Part shown: one piece after another, positions 35,575 to 44,791 of the stretch
Layout of the letters: every line of letters begins with the position of its first letter
Position numbering within the stretch: position 1 is the first letter of the stretch
From: Bifidobacterium dentium JCM 1195 = DSM 20436
GTDB lineage: Bacteria; Actinomycetota; Actinomycetes; Actinomycetales; Bifidobacteriaceae
Length of the DNA: 64,000 nucleotides
Assembly (NCBI RefSeq): GCF_001042595.1
Contig: NZ_AP012326.1
Location: 124,001 to 188,000 of the forward strand
Direction of reading: 5' to 3'
Notes under the pieces: model-generated
Seen by the model: the letters and a program-made list of their open reading frames with translations, nothing else
Databases searched by the model: none
What the model was told of the DNA's origin: nothing
Translations under genes and position numbers: made by a program

Positions 35575-36300
35575 CTATCGGTATAGCCAGTCGATGAATC
35601 GCTGCGCGGTGCCGGTGTTCTTGGTGCCGGTTGCGATGCCGATGAGCGCGCTGTGGTCGCTGTCTGCGATGCTCGTCCAACCTGCCGCGTCGGAAAGCTT
35701 CAATCCGTAGGATTTCGACGCGCCTTTGCCGGTGCCGGACGAGTCGATCCCGTCGTCGTCTGCATCGCTGAAGCCCTTAAGTTGTACAGTTGCGTCATCG
35801 AGCTTGATATTGTCCGACTTGCTGACGGTCGATTCGAGATTGGTGAGGTATCCGTAGCCGGCCAGCTGCTTGAAAATCTTATGCGGGGCGATGATTACGT
35901 CGATTTGCTTGCTGGAAAGCATGGTCTGCAGCTTGGTCAGGCCGTCTTTGTCCATATCGAAATAGTCGTCGATGATCACGCTGACGCCGAGCTTGTCTTC
36001 CAGCTCGTTTTGCAGATTCGTGGCTTCGCTGGTGGTCAGTGCGTCGTCGACGACGGCCGCGTACAATGCGGGGCGTGCGTCAGGGGAGATAAAGCGCACC
36101 GCGAGGAACGTCACCAATGCGATGATGATCGCAGCCGCTGCGACGGGTATCAGAAAATGCTCGCGAAAGTATTCCAGCTTCTTGCGCCAAGGCAGCTGGC
36201 GGAAGATGGAGAGTTTGGATTCGTTGGCGTATGCCGGAGCCGAGGCCAGTGTGTTGATGGCCTCCTGCTGTTCCTCGGTAAGCTGCGTGCTCAATGCCAT
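35575..36300 (-). CDS. Uncharacterised single-pass membrane protein next to yesL
   Basis: 241 residues: a ~45-residue cytoplasmic part, the lead-in WRKKLEYFREHFLI, one transmembrane helix (PVAAAAIIIALVTFLAVRFI) and a ~170-residue extracellular domain (LYAAVVDDALTTSEATNLQ; IDVIIAPHKIFKQLAGYGYL) that resembles a small solute-binding fold. I do not recognise a named family; similar YesL-adjacent proteins exist in Firmicutes. AAAGGGGTGA precedes the ATG at 36300. It may act as a partner or sensor for the sugar importer, which is only inference. Confidence 0.7.
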   Translation of the reverse strand: MALSTQLTEEQQEAINTLASAPAYANESKLSIFRQLPWRKKLEYFREHFLIPVAAAAIIIALVTFLAVRFISPDARPALYAAVVDDALTTSEATNLQNELEDKLGVSVIIDDYFDMDKDGLTKLQTMLSSKQIDVIIAPHKIFKQLAGYGYLTNLESTVSKSDNIKLDDATVQLKGFSDADDDGIDSSGTGKGASKSYGLKLSDAAGWTSIADSDHSALIGIATGTKNTGTAQRFIDWLYR

Positions 36301-36380
36301 GCCGATCACCCCTTTAGCGCCAATGCTATCGTGCGTTGCGTGCAATATGCGTTGTGGGGCGCCATGCCGCCACTTGCTCT

Positions 36381-36394
36381 ACTTAAGCGCTTAA
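36381..36394. promoter_or_regulatory. LacI-type operator between the membrane accessory gene and GH36
   Basis: ACTTAAGCGCTTAA, identical to the copy at 25740, in the 188-bp divergent region. It could control both the alpha-galactosidase and the minus-strand accessory/yesL pair. Confidence 0.8.
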
Positions 36395-36488
36395 TATATA
36401 CTGGTTTTCCGTAAAAGTCAATTATGCTCATTGCAAGGGTTGACGTCCTTGCCGTGGAAACCACGTGAAACAGCCCAAGGAGACAACG

Positions 36489-38681
36489 ATGTTTGATCAG
36501 GGACCACATGTTGTGCTGCGTCGTGACGGCGTATGCCTCGTGCTCAAGACCCCGGAAGGCGAAATGCCGCAGGTCGAGTATTGGGGAGGGGATTTCGGCA
36601 TTACGTCCGATGAATCCGCGCTCAACCAGCTTGACGCGATGACGCTGAAGGTCACTCCGCCACAGGAGAAGCCGGATGCCGCGCTGCGCCCGTCACTGCT
36701 GCCGCAAGGTGCCGAGGCCTTCGCCGGCCGCCCGGGCCTGGAGGCCTATCGTGGCGGCAAGCCGGTATTCGTGCGTTGGACCTCCGTCACTGCCTCTCCG
36801 ATCGCTGCCGGTGGCGAAACCGAAGCCAACACGCTGAACATCGTGGCCGAAGACGCCGTCAACGCCGTCAAACTGGAACTGAAGCTCTCCATCAAGAAGG
36901 GTGGTCTGGTGCTGGTCGAACAGACCATCACCAACATCGACGCAACCGACAATCCGGATGCCGCCGCACTGACCGTCAACTGGCTGGAATCCACCCTGCC
37001 GATGCCGCGTCGGGCCGACACCCTTACCCAGTTCACCGGTCGTTGGCCTCTTGAGAAGCAGCCTCGTACCGCCGTGATGCCGTCCGGTTCCGTGACCCGT
37101 GAATGCCGCCACGGCAAGACCAGCCATGAAAGCCCGTGGATGTTCATCGCTTCCGATGGTGAGCCGAAGTGGTCGGAAGGCGAAGTCTGGGCCTGCCATC
37201 TCGCATGGAGCGGCAACCAAACCTACCGCATCGACAACATGCCGCCGCACGAGCCGCTCATCGGCGCTGGCGAACTGCTCGGACCGGGTGAGATTCAGTT
37301 GGCCGCCGGCGAATCCTATACGGCTCCGCAAGTGTGCTTCTCTTACTCCGCAAACGGCCTTGACGGTATGGCCTCCCGTTTCCATACGTGGCTGCGCTCC
37401 CTGCCGAAGCATGTGTCGAGTCCGCGTCCGTTCACGCTCAACACGTGGGAGGCCGTGTACTTTAACCACGACGAATCCACGCTGAAAAAGCTTGCCGACC
37501 GCGCCGCAGCCGTGGGCGTGGAACGCTTCGTGCTCGACGACGGCTGGTTCCATGAGCGCCGTGACGACACCAAGGGCCTGGGCGACTGGGTGGTCGATCC
37601 GGAGGTCTGGCCGAATGGTCTCGACGGCATCGCCCAGCATGTGCACGACCTCGGCATGCAATTCGGCCTGTGGTTCGAGCCGGAAATGGTGAACCTCGAC
37701 TCCGATTGCGCCCGCGAGCATCCCGATTGGATTCTCGCCGCCCCGGAGGCCGTGCCATACCGCGAAGACGTCTCCTACCGCACCCAGTATGTACTCGATC
37801 TGGCCAATCCGGACGCCTACCGACATGTGCACGACCAGATGGCAGCGCTCGTCGAACAGCTCGGTATCGACTACATCAAGTGGGATCACAATCGTGATGT
37901 CACCGAACCGGTGCATGACGGCCGCTACGGTCTGCACGAGCAGACCCTCGCCTGCTATCGATTGTTCGACGATCTCAAGAAGGAATTCCCGAAGCTGGAA
38001 ATCGAAAGCTGCTCTTCCGGCGGTGCGCGTACCGACGCGGGCATTCTGCAGCATGCCGACCGCATCTGGGGCTCCGATTCCAATGACCCGCGCGACCGCG
38101 TGGACATCCAGCGCTACACCGAGCTCGTCGTGCCGCCGGAAATGATCGGCGCGCATGTAGGCCCGTCGCCGGCGCACTCCACATGGCGCGCCACCGAGCT
38201 GAGTTACCGTGCGGCCATCTCGCTTGAAGGCTGCTCCGGTTTTGAATGGAACATTCTCGAATGCTCCGACGAAGAGGTCGAACAGCTCAAGGCGTTCGTG
38301 AGCCTGTATAAGGAACTGCGTGGCGTGCTGCATCGTGGTACCGTGATGCACGCCGACTTCAAGGATTCGGCGCTGCGTGGTCGTGGCGTGGTTTCGGATG
38401 ACGGCAAGCATGCCGTGTGGGTGGTGGCCACCGTCACCAATCTGCGTGACGTGCTCACCGAGCGTCTGCGCATGAAGGGCCTCGATCCGAAACGTACGTA
38501 CGGCGTACGTCTGCGTGATGAGGTCGGCGAAGTGCGCTGGGGCTGGAATACCCCGCAGTGGATCACCGCTGCGCAGATGGGCGGCTTCAGGGTCTCGGGC
38601 CAGCTGCTTGAGCAGGTCGGTTTGCAGCTGCCGCCGCTGTGGCCGCTTGAGGCGATCGTGCTTGAGGTGGAGGCGCTGTAG
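36489..38681 (+). CDS. GH36 alpha-galactosidase
   Basis: A 730-residue cytoplasmic enzyme with a large beta-sandwich N-terminal domain, the barrel starting FVLDDGWFHERRDDTKGLGDW, WFEPEMVNLDSD, the nucleophile Asp in YIKWDHNRD and the probable acid/base Asp in IWGSDSNDPRDR. It removes alpha-1,6-galactose from raffinose-type sugars or galactomannan oligomers. The operator shared with the mannosidase/importer operon favours the latter. The start at 36489 follows AAGGAG; the in-frame ATG at 36465 lacks a site. A long hairpin follows. Confidence 0.95.
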   Translation: MFDQGPHVVLRRDGVCLVLKTPEGEMPQVEYWGGDFGITSDESALNQLDAMTLKVTPPQEKPDAALRPSLLPQGAEAFAGRPGLEAYRGGKPVFVRWTSVTASPIAAGGETEANTLNIVAEDAVNAVKLELKLSIKKGGLVLVEQTITNIDATDNPDAAALTVNWLESTLPMPRRADTLTQFTGRWPLEKQPRTAVMPSGSVTRECRHGKTSHESPWMFIASDGEPKWSEGEVWACHLAWSGNQTYRIDNMPPHEPLIGAGELLGPGEIQLAAGESYTAPQVCFSYSANGLDGMASRFHTWLRSLPKHVSSPRPFTLNTWEAVYFNHDESTLKKLADRAAAVGVERFVLDDGWFHERRDDTKGLGDWVVDPEVWPNGLDGIAQHVHDLGMQFGLWFEPEMVNLDSDCAREHPDWILAAPEAVPYREDVSYRTQYVLDLANPDAYRHVHDQMAALVEQLGIDYIKWDHNRDVTEPVHDGRYGLHEQTLACYRLFDDLKKEFPKLEIESCSSGGARTDAGILQHADRIWGSDSNDPRDRVDIQRYTELVVPPEMIGAHVGPSPAHSTWRATELSYRAAISLEGCSGFEWNILECSDEEVEQLKAFVSLYKELRGVLHRGTVMHADFKDSALRGRGVVSDDGKHAVWVVATVTNLRDVLTERLRMKGLDPKRTYGVRLRDEVGEVRWGWNTPQWITAAQMGGFRVSGQLLEQVGLQLPPLWPLEAIVLEVEAL

Positions 38682-38709
38682 TCTGGCGATGCCGTCCCGT
38701 TGAACCCAA

Positions 38710-38776
38710 TGGTGGCGTGAAACTCATGAATCCCTCCCGTGTAATCCAGGGGGGATTCATGAGTTTCGCGCCACCA
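38710..38776. terminator. Long hairpin between GH36 and the amino acid permease, likely bidirectional terminator
   Basis: A 24-bp stem with one mismatch: TGGTGGCGTGAAACTCATGA... pairs with ...TCATGAGTTTCGCGCCACCA around a 19-base loop. It lies between two convergent genes. There is no clear U-tract. Confidence 0.65.
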
Positions 38777-38790
38777 TCGAAAAGGGCGTC

Positions 38791-38810
38791 GGATTCATGA
38801 GTTTCACGCC
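38791..38810. repeat. Third copy of the hairpin arm at the permease 3' end
   Basis: GGATTCATGAGTTTCACGCC matches the right arm at 38753-38772 with one change. It contains the permease stop codon, so the hairpin arms may derive from duplication of that gene's 3' end. Confidence 0.75.
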
Positions 38811-40300
38811 ATGATTCCATCCCCGGCGGTGCCACCCCGCACCTGTGTGAGCTGGTAGGCGGCGAACAGCACGATCAGCCAGATGATGCCGGCGTACACG
38901 GCGATGCGATAGCTGGCGGAGAAGCACATCAGCACCACGACCAGCGCCATGAACGCAATTACCACATACGGTGTCACGCGGGCGAGCGGCAGTTTGAACA
39001 CGATCTTGTCGAGCGCCTCCTGGCCCTTCAGACCCTTGAGTTCGGCCGGGCCGTCGCCGGCAGCCACTACGCGGCGGAACTTCAGCTCGGTGATCATGAT
39101 CATCGTCCAGTTGATGGCGGCCGCGATGGTGGCGATCGACATCAGATAGTTGAATGCGAATTCCGGCCATACGAACACCACCACCACGGCGATGGCGATG
39201 ATGATGGCGGAGGTGATCACGCCGCCGACCGGCACGCCACGTTTGCTGAGCTTGCCGAGATATGCCGGCGCGTTGCCTTGCCTCGCCAGCGAGTAGAGCA
39301 TGCGGGAATTGGCGTACAGACCTGAGTTGTACACGCTCATTACGGCGGTCAGGCATACGAAGTTGAGGATTCCGGCGGCCGCGTGCACGCCCACGGAATC
39401 GAAGATCTGCACGAACGGGCTGGAGTCGCCGTCGATCTTGCTCCACGGCACCACGGCCATGATCACACCGAGCGCCACGATGTAAAACACGAGGATTCGC
39501 CAGATGATGCCGTTCGTGGCCCTCGGGATGGTGGTGCGCGGATTCTCGGTCTCGCCCGCGGTGATGCCGATTAGCTCGGTGCCGCCGAAACTGAACATCA
39601 CCACGACCAGCGCCATCATCAGGCCGGTCCAAGTGCCGTCGGCGTTACGGCTCATCAACCCGTGCGGGAGGAAGCCACCGTCGATGGTGAACCAGTTGGC
39701 GAATGATGCACGGATGCCCGATGCGGTCGGCACGTTCGCAATGATGACGTACAGGCCGCCGAGGATCATGGCGATCACGGCCACGATTTTGATGATGGCG
39801 AACCAGAACTCGAATTCGCCGAACTTGTTTACGCCCATCAGGTTCAGTGCGGCGATGGCCACGAGGAACACGACCGCCGAGACCCATTTCGGGATGTTTG
39901 GGAACCAGTAGTTCACGAACGAACCGACTACGGAAAGTTCCACCATGGCCACGAGTACGTAGTTGAACCAGTAGTTCCAGCCGGAGATGAATCCGGCGCG
40001 CTTCGACCAGTAGCGGGTGGCGTAGTAGCTGAATGCGCCTGCTTTCGGATCTTCTACCGCCATCTCGCTCAGCGCACGCACGATCAGGAAGATCGCGAGG
40101 CCGCCGATCAGGTAGGCGAGCAGAATGGACGGGCCGGCGAGTCCGATGGATTCGCTGGAACCGTAGAATAGGCCGGTGCCGATTGCACCGCCCAATGCGA
40201 TCAGTTGGATGTGACGATTTTTCAGTGACTTGCGTAGCGTCGGCGGAACCGGCACGTCGTCGGTTTCGCGCGGCTTATTCACGGCATTGACGTCGCTCAT
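38804..40300 (-). CDS. APC-superfamily amino acid permease (AAT family)
   Basis: 498 residues with 12 predicted helices; IQLIALGGAIGTGLFYGSSESI at helix 1 and GAFSYYATRYWSKRAGFISGWNYW are AAT signatures. It imports a neutral, aromatic or cationic amino acid by proton symport; the substrate is not decidable. The start at 40300 is chosen because upstream codons to 40372 have no ribosome site. A paralogue lies at 57775. Confidence 0.87.
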   Translation of the reverse strand: MSDVNAVNKPRETDDVPVPPTLRKSLKNRHIQLIALGGAIGTGLFYGSSESIGLAGPSILLAYLIGGLAIFLIVRALSEMAVEDPKAGAFSYYATRYWSKRAGFISGWNYWFNYVLVAMVELSVVGSFVNYWFPNIPKWVSAVVFLVAIAALNLMGVNKFGEFEFWFAIIKIVAVIAMILGGLYVIIANVPTASGIRASFANWFTIDGGFLPHGLMSRNADGTWTGLMMALVVVMFSFGGTELIGITAGETENPRTTIPRATNGIIWRILVFYIVALGVIMAVVPWSKIDGDSSPFVQIFDSVGVHAAAGILNFVCLTAVMSVYNSGLYANSRMLYSLARQGNAPAYLGKLSKRGVPVGGVITSAIIIAIAVVVVFVWPEFAFNYLMSIATIAAAINWTMIMITELKFRRVVAAGDGPAELKGLKGQEALDKIVFKLPLARVTPYVVIAFMALVVVLMCFSASYRIAVYAGIIWLIVLFAAYQLTQVRGGTAGDGIMA

Positions 40301-40547
40301 GAATGGCCTCTTCTTCTCTTGGCTTTGGAACACCACTGATTGTATCCAAGCGCACACATATCCGTACGTCACCGTTCACGGCGAACCAGGGTTCTTGTCT
40401 GCGGGGCCTGACGGATGCGGGGGGAGAAGATGGAGTTCGTGGCGCCATGTGGGTGTTGTGGGTGCCCTATGCCTACAGCGAACGGCAGGATGATGGCCGT
40501 GGTGTCAGACGGTCATGACGATGGCGAGCATTGTGGATCCGAAACGC

Positions 40548-40561
40548 TGGAATCGTTTCCA
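40548..40561. promoter_or_regulatory. LacI-type operator upstream of the second lacI
   Basis: TGGAATCGTTTCCA, nearly palindromic. The 424-bp gap 40301-40724 otherwise holds no convincing gene; this site suggests autoregulation. Confidence 0.55.
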
Positions 40562-40724
40562 AAAGCATGTCCTATGATGGTAGGACCGGTATGCGGTTGC
40601 CGGCGGTACTGCTATGGACTCGATGCATGAAACGTTCAGGTAAGGGAATTTACGATGGGGTGGTTCCGGTGGCTTCGGGCGAGGCGGCAGGGCGTATAAG
40701 GCCAACGAGAGGTGGGCAGCGATC

Positions 40725-41738
40725 ATGGAACAGCAGGAAGGCAAGACCGTCGTCACCATACGTGATGTGGCGCAGCGCGCCGGCGTCGCCGTTTCGACCG
40801 CGTCTCGTGCCCTGAGTGGCGGCTCGGCGTCCGAAGCGACCCGGCGGAAGGTTCAGGAGGCTGCCGAGGCGCTGCATTTCGTGCCGAATCCTGCGGCGAG
40901 ACGTCTGACCGGTGGGCATAGCAACGTAGTGGCATTGGTGGTGGACGAGCCCACGGACTTCCTGTTCCGTGATGACTTCCTGGCCGGCATTCTCGGCCAG
41001 TTGAGTATGTCGCTCGCTCGGGAGAACCTGCTGCCGTTCCTGATTCTGGCCGAGCCCGATAACGCCAAGGGGTTCGAGCAGCTGCTACATCGCTCCGGCG
41101 CTGAAGGCGTGGTGGTGGCGAGTTTTCATGAAGGCCGTAAGTTCGCCGATATGCTCAAACGGTTCGATAAGCCCACCGTGTTCATCGGCAGTCCGCCGAA
41201 GGGCTTCAAATGCCCATATGTGGATGTCGACAATTACGACGGTGGTTATCAGGCCGGCAAATTGCTGGTGGAACGCGGCTGCAGGCACATTGCCCTTATC
41301 GAGGGGCCGCGCGATATGCCCACGCCGAAGGAACGTACGGCCGGATTCCGTGCCGCGTTGAAGGAGCAGGGGCTTGAGCCGATCGCTTCGTATGCGGGTA
41401 GTTATGAGATGGATAACGGTCTCAAATCCATGGAGCGGATTATTGCCGAGTATCCGCAGGTGGATGGTGTTTTCGCGCATTCCGACAAGATTGCGGCTGG
41501 CGCGTTGCATGTGCTTGACCGGTTCGACAAGCAGGTGCCGCAGGATGTCGCCGTCGTAGGATTCGACGATCTGCAGGCCGCACGTCTGCTCAATCCGCAG
41601 TTGACGACGCTCGCCCAACCGCTGGATGATATGGCGGAGGCGGCTACGCGCATGCTTGCGCATCGTTTGGAAAACGGTACGTGGCGCGTTTCGTTCCAGC
41701 GTTTTCCAGTGCGTCTGGTCCGTCGCGAATCCGCCTGA
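40725..41738 (+). CDS. LacI-family regulator of the third CUT1 importer
   Basis: A 337-residue repressor with HTH VTIRDVAQRAGVAVSTASRALSGGSASEAT and a sensor domain (NYDGGYQAGKLLVERGCRHIALIEGP; VAVVGFDDLQAARLLNPQLTTLAQP). It is followed after 477 bp by the importer genes, whose upstream region holds TTGGAACCGCTTGCAA and GATGGAAACGGTTCCATC, likely its operators. Confidence 0.88.
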   Translation: MEQQEGKTVVTIRDVAQRAGVAVSTASRALSGGSASEATRRKVQEAAEALHFVPNPAARRLTGGHSNVVALVVDEPTDFLFRDDFLAGILGQLSMSLARENLLPFLILAEPDNAKGFEQLLHRSGAEGVVVASFHEGRKFADMLKRFDKPTVFIGSPPKGFKCPYVDVDNYDGGYQAGKLLVERGCRHIALIEGPRDMPTPKERTAGFRAALKEQGLEPIASYAGSYEMDNGLKSMERIIAEYPQVDGVFAHSDKIAAGALHVLDRFDKQVPQDVAVVGFDDLQAARLLNPQLTTLAQPLDDMAEAATRMLAHRLENGTWRVSFQRFPVRLVRRESA

Positions 41739-41888
41739 CGGAAGTGTTTTTCCTGTCGTCGTACGTGCCGTCTTCATGTTACGGGAACGGCGCTGCTGTT
41801 GTTGCATTTCCTGCAGGGATGAGATTCTCACATCGGTGGCTGAGGTGCTTGCAATGCGTGAGATTGTATGGCGCATGTCAAACGTTTT

Positions 41889-41904
41889 TTGGAACCGCTT
41901 GCAA
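41889..41904. promoter_or_regulatory. Candidate LacI operator 1 for the third importer
   Basis: TTGGAACCGCTTGCAA, two outward TTG half-sites, 327 bp before the binding-protein ATG. Confidence 0.5.
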
Positions 41905-42088
41905 AATAGTTTAGTGAGTTGACGATATTCGTTAGTCGACGAAACTATATCAGGGGGCAAGATAGAGTGGCGGTCAACATGGTCGAATATGTCTAAAAGC
42001 ATTGGAATATCAGCGATTTGTATCGGCATGTGCAACACGCCGAGATGATGGCGTTACCCCTTGAAAGGGTGTATCTTTGGAGTCACTT

Positions 42089-42106
42089 GATGGAAACGGT
42101 TCCATC
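42089..42106. promoter_or_regulatory. Candidate LacI operator 2 for the third importer
   Basis: GATGGAAACGGTTCCATC, palindromic apart from the A/C at its centre, 110 bp before the binding-protein ATG. The rest of the 477-bp gap shows no other recognised feature. Confidence 0.6.
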
Positions 42107-42215
42107 AAACGTGAGAAAACATCGAGGTTTTCTCACAAGATCGTTGCACACGGCAGTGCGACGAACAAGGGAGAGTGACGTACATCGCAGTGCGTTGCAA
42201 GGAAAAGAGGACGAG

Positions 42216-43525
42216 ATGAACAAGTTCAAGCCGGCACTGGCATCCGTCACGCCCTGGCCATGATCGTTGGCCTAGGTGCCTGTGGAAGTTCCAATAGTTC
42301 CAGTGACAGTTCAAGTGCGGACGGCAAGATCACCATCAAGGTGCAGACCTTCAACAATCCGGGTTTCGGCAAGCCGACTTCGGAACGCCCGGGTGCAGAC
42401 CTCTGGGCCAAGTATGAGAAGGCCCATCCGAACGTCAAGATCGAAGAGACCGCGGTCGCGTCTTCCGATGATGCGCGTGCAGCCTTCAACACCGCAATTT
42501 CCACCGGTTCCAACGCCTATGACGTATACGTGGCCGAAGTTGACTGGATGCCCTCATTGCTCGCCATGCCCGACAAGTTCGTTGATCTGAGCTCCTACAC
42601 CAAAGACAACGACTGGGTGGCGTGGAAGTCCGAAAGCGCTACCGTCGACGGCAAGTTGATCGGTGCGGGTACCGACATCGGCCCTGAAGGCATCTGCTAC
42701 CGTGCGGACCTGCTCGAGAAGGCGGGTTTCCCGTCCGACCGTGAATCCGTGGCCGAATGGCTCGGCGGCGATGATGCCACTTGGGACTCCTTCTTCAAGG
42801 CGGGCAAGGAATACACCGAGAAGACCGGCTTGCCATGGTATGACTCCATGGCCAGTAATTGGCAGTCCATGATCAATCAGGTCGAGGAATCCTACGTATC
42901 CAAGGACGACAAGATTATTGCCGCCGACAATGCCAAGATCAAGGATCTGTACGACCAGCTGACCGCCACCAAGGATATGTCCGCCCATCTGACCCAGTGG
43001 AGCGACGACTGGAACGCGGCCTTCAAGTCCGACACGGGCTTCGCCACTATCCAATGCCCGGCATGGCTGATCAACAACATCAAGGGCAACACCGGTGAGG
43101 ATTTCCAAGGCTGGGATATCGCCGACGTCTTCCCGGGTGGTGGCGGTAATTGGGGCGGCTCCTATCTGGTCGTTCCGGAATCCTCCCCGGTTAAGGACGA
43201 GGCCGCCAAGCTCGTGGCATGGCTGACCGAAGCCGATCAGCAGGTCTCCGTGTTCACCACTGCCAACAACTATCCGAGCTCCGAAGGTGCGCAGGCCTCC
43301 TCCGATGTGTCCAGCAAGACCGACGCCTACCTGAACGATGCTCCGACCGGTAAGATCTTCGCCAACCGAGCGAAGGCCTACGACATCGTCCCGTACAAGG
43401 GCAGCCAGTACTTCGACATTCAGACCAAGATGGTCGACGCCCTGAATCGCGTCGATGCGACCCAGGAACAAACTCCTGACCAAGCTTGGAAGCAGTGGTT
43501 GGAAGACGTGAAGGCCCTAAGCTGA
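42216..43525 (+). pseudogene. CUT1 sugar-binding lipoprotein with a -1 frameshift in the signal peptide
   Basis: An ATG at 42216 with AAGGAAAAGAGGACG upstream reads MNKFKPALASVT and then stops at 42261-42263. From 42260 the next frame continues ALAMIVGLGACGSSN and the full binding-protein body. Restoring one base near 42250 (ACGCC to ACCGCC) rebuilds a perfect lipoprotein signal, so a one-base deletion is the simplest reading. The second frame starts with ATG overlapping the stop as ATGA, so reinitiation could still make the body, but without a positively charged n-region. A sequencing error is possible. Confidence 0.75.
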
Positions 43526-43538
43526 CAGACACCCTGTG

Positions 43539-43590
43539 AAGGACCCGGTCCCGGCCGAACCCATCATCCATAGGCCGGGTCGGGTCCTTT
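43539..43590 (+). terminator. Hairpin between the third binding-protein and permease genes
   Basis: AAGGACCCG and CCGGCC pair with GGCCGG and CGGGTCCTT; TTC follows. Same position as the hairpin at 27521 in the second importer, probably a partial terminator. Confidence 0.7.
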
Positions 43591-43660
43591 CTTCTGAGCG
43601 AATCGCGCTCAACGCAACCGGCATCCTCTGCAATCACAACGACGTGAACTAGGAGCAATC

Positions 43661-44785
43661 ATGTCACGATCAACCAAGCAGCCGACCCCATGGCGCACCC
43701 GGCTAGGACAGTTCGAATGGAAGGCGTCTCCATACCTTTATATCGCGCCGTTCTTCCTGCTGTTCGCAGTGGTGGGCCTGTTCCCGCTGCTGTTCACCGT
43801 ATATATCGCAACGCGCCAATACAACACCCTGACCGGCGATGGCGGCGTAGCCATCTGCGGCGCAACCTGCAATAGCGACGAGCCCAGCATCTGGGCCAAC
43901 TTCAACCGGGTACTGCACCAGCAATCCTTCTGGGACGCGCTGCGCAATTCCTTCTCCATCTTCATTCTCAGCTCGGTTCCGCAAATCATTCTGGCGCTGT
44001 TCCTGGCATGGATCCTCAACGCGAATCTCAAAGCGAAAACCTTCTGGCGCATGGGAGTGCTGTTGCCATACATCGTGGCACCGAGCGCGGCCGGCATCAT
44101 CTTCTCGCAGATCTTCTCCGACAAGATGGGTGCCATCAACGTGTTGCTGACCGATATCGGACTGAACCCCATCATGTGGCATGGCAACGCCTTCTGGTCG
44201 CATGTGGCCATCGCCACCATCGTGAACTTCCGCTGGACCGGCTATAACACGCTGATCTTCCTCGCTGCCATGCAGGCCATCCCGAACGACGTACTCGAGG
44301 CGGCCGTAGTCGATGGCGCCGGCAAATGGCGCACCTTCCGTTCGGTGGTATTGCCGATGCTGCGACCCACATTGATCTTCGTGATCATCACCTCCACCAT
44401 CGGCGGACTGCAGATCTTCGACGAGCCACAGATGTTCCACAACGGCACTTCCGGGTACGGCGGACCGAACCGGCAGTACCTCACGCTCTCGCTGTACCTG
44501 TGGGATATGGGCTTCAACAAGGTCACGATCGGGCAGCCGAACTTAGGTCGCGCGGCGGCCGTGGCGTGGATCCTGTTCCTGATCATCGTGCTGTTGGCCG
44601 TGCTGAACTTCTGGCTGACGCAACGACTCGCCTCGGGCGGACAGCCGAAGATCGACAAAATCAAACTGGCCGAACTCAACGCACGGCAGGAAGCCGAATA
44701 TGAGCTGGCAAAGCGATCGGGAGTCGAGGCCCGTCGTGCAGCCTCGGCAACGGCCGCTTCGACCGACGCCGCCGAAAGGAAGTGA
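43661..44785 (+). CDS. CUT1 ABC importer permease, MalF/UgpA type, third system
   Basis: 374 residues: PYLYIAPFFLLFAVVGLFPLL at helix 1, an extracellular loop with a CGATC cysteine pair, the EAA loop (VLEAAVVDGAGKWRTFRSVVLPM) and a long charged C-terminal tail. TAGGAG precedes the start. It partners the next gene, six bases downstream. Confidence 0.9.
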   Translation: MSRSTKQPTPWRTRLGQFEWKASPYLYIAPFFLLFAVVGLFPLLFTVYIATRQYNTLTGDGGVAICGATCNSDEPSIWANFNRVLHQQSFWDALRNSFSIFILSSVPQIILALFLAWILNANLKAKTFWRMGVLLPYIVAPSAAGIIFSQIFSDKMGAINVLLTDIGLNPIMWHGNAFWSHVAIATIVNFRWTGYNTLIFLAAMQAIPNDVLEAAVVDGAGKWRTFRSVVLPMLRPTLIFVIITSTIGGLQIFDEPQMFHNGTSGYGGPNRQYLTLSLYLWDMGFNKVTIGQPNLGRAAAVAWILFLIIVLLAVLNFWLTQRLASGGQPKIDKIKLAELNARQEAEYELAKRSGVEARRAASATAASTDAAERK

Positions 44786-44791
44786 CCCAAG

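Noticed and set aside
36693..38411. 572-codon open frame antisense to GH36
   Set aside because: Shadow of the alpha-galactosidase gene; no motif and no ribosome site.
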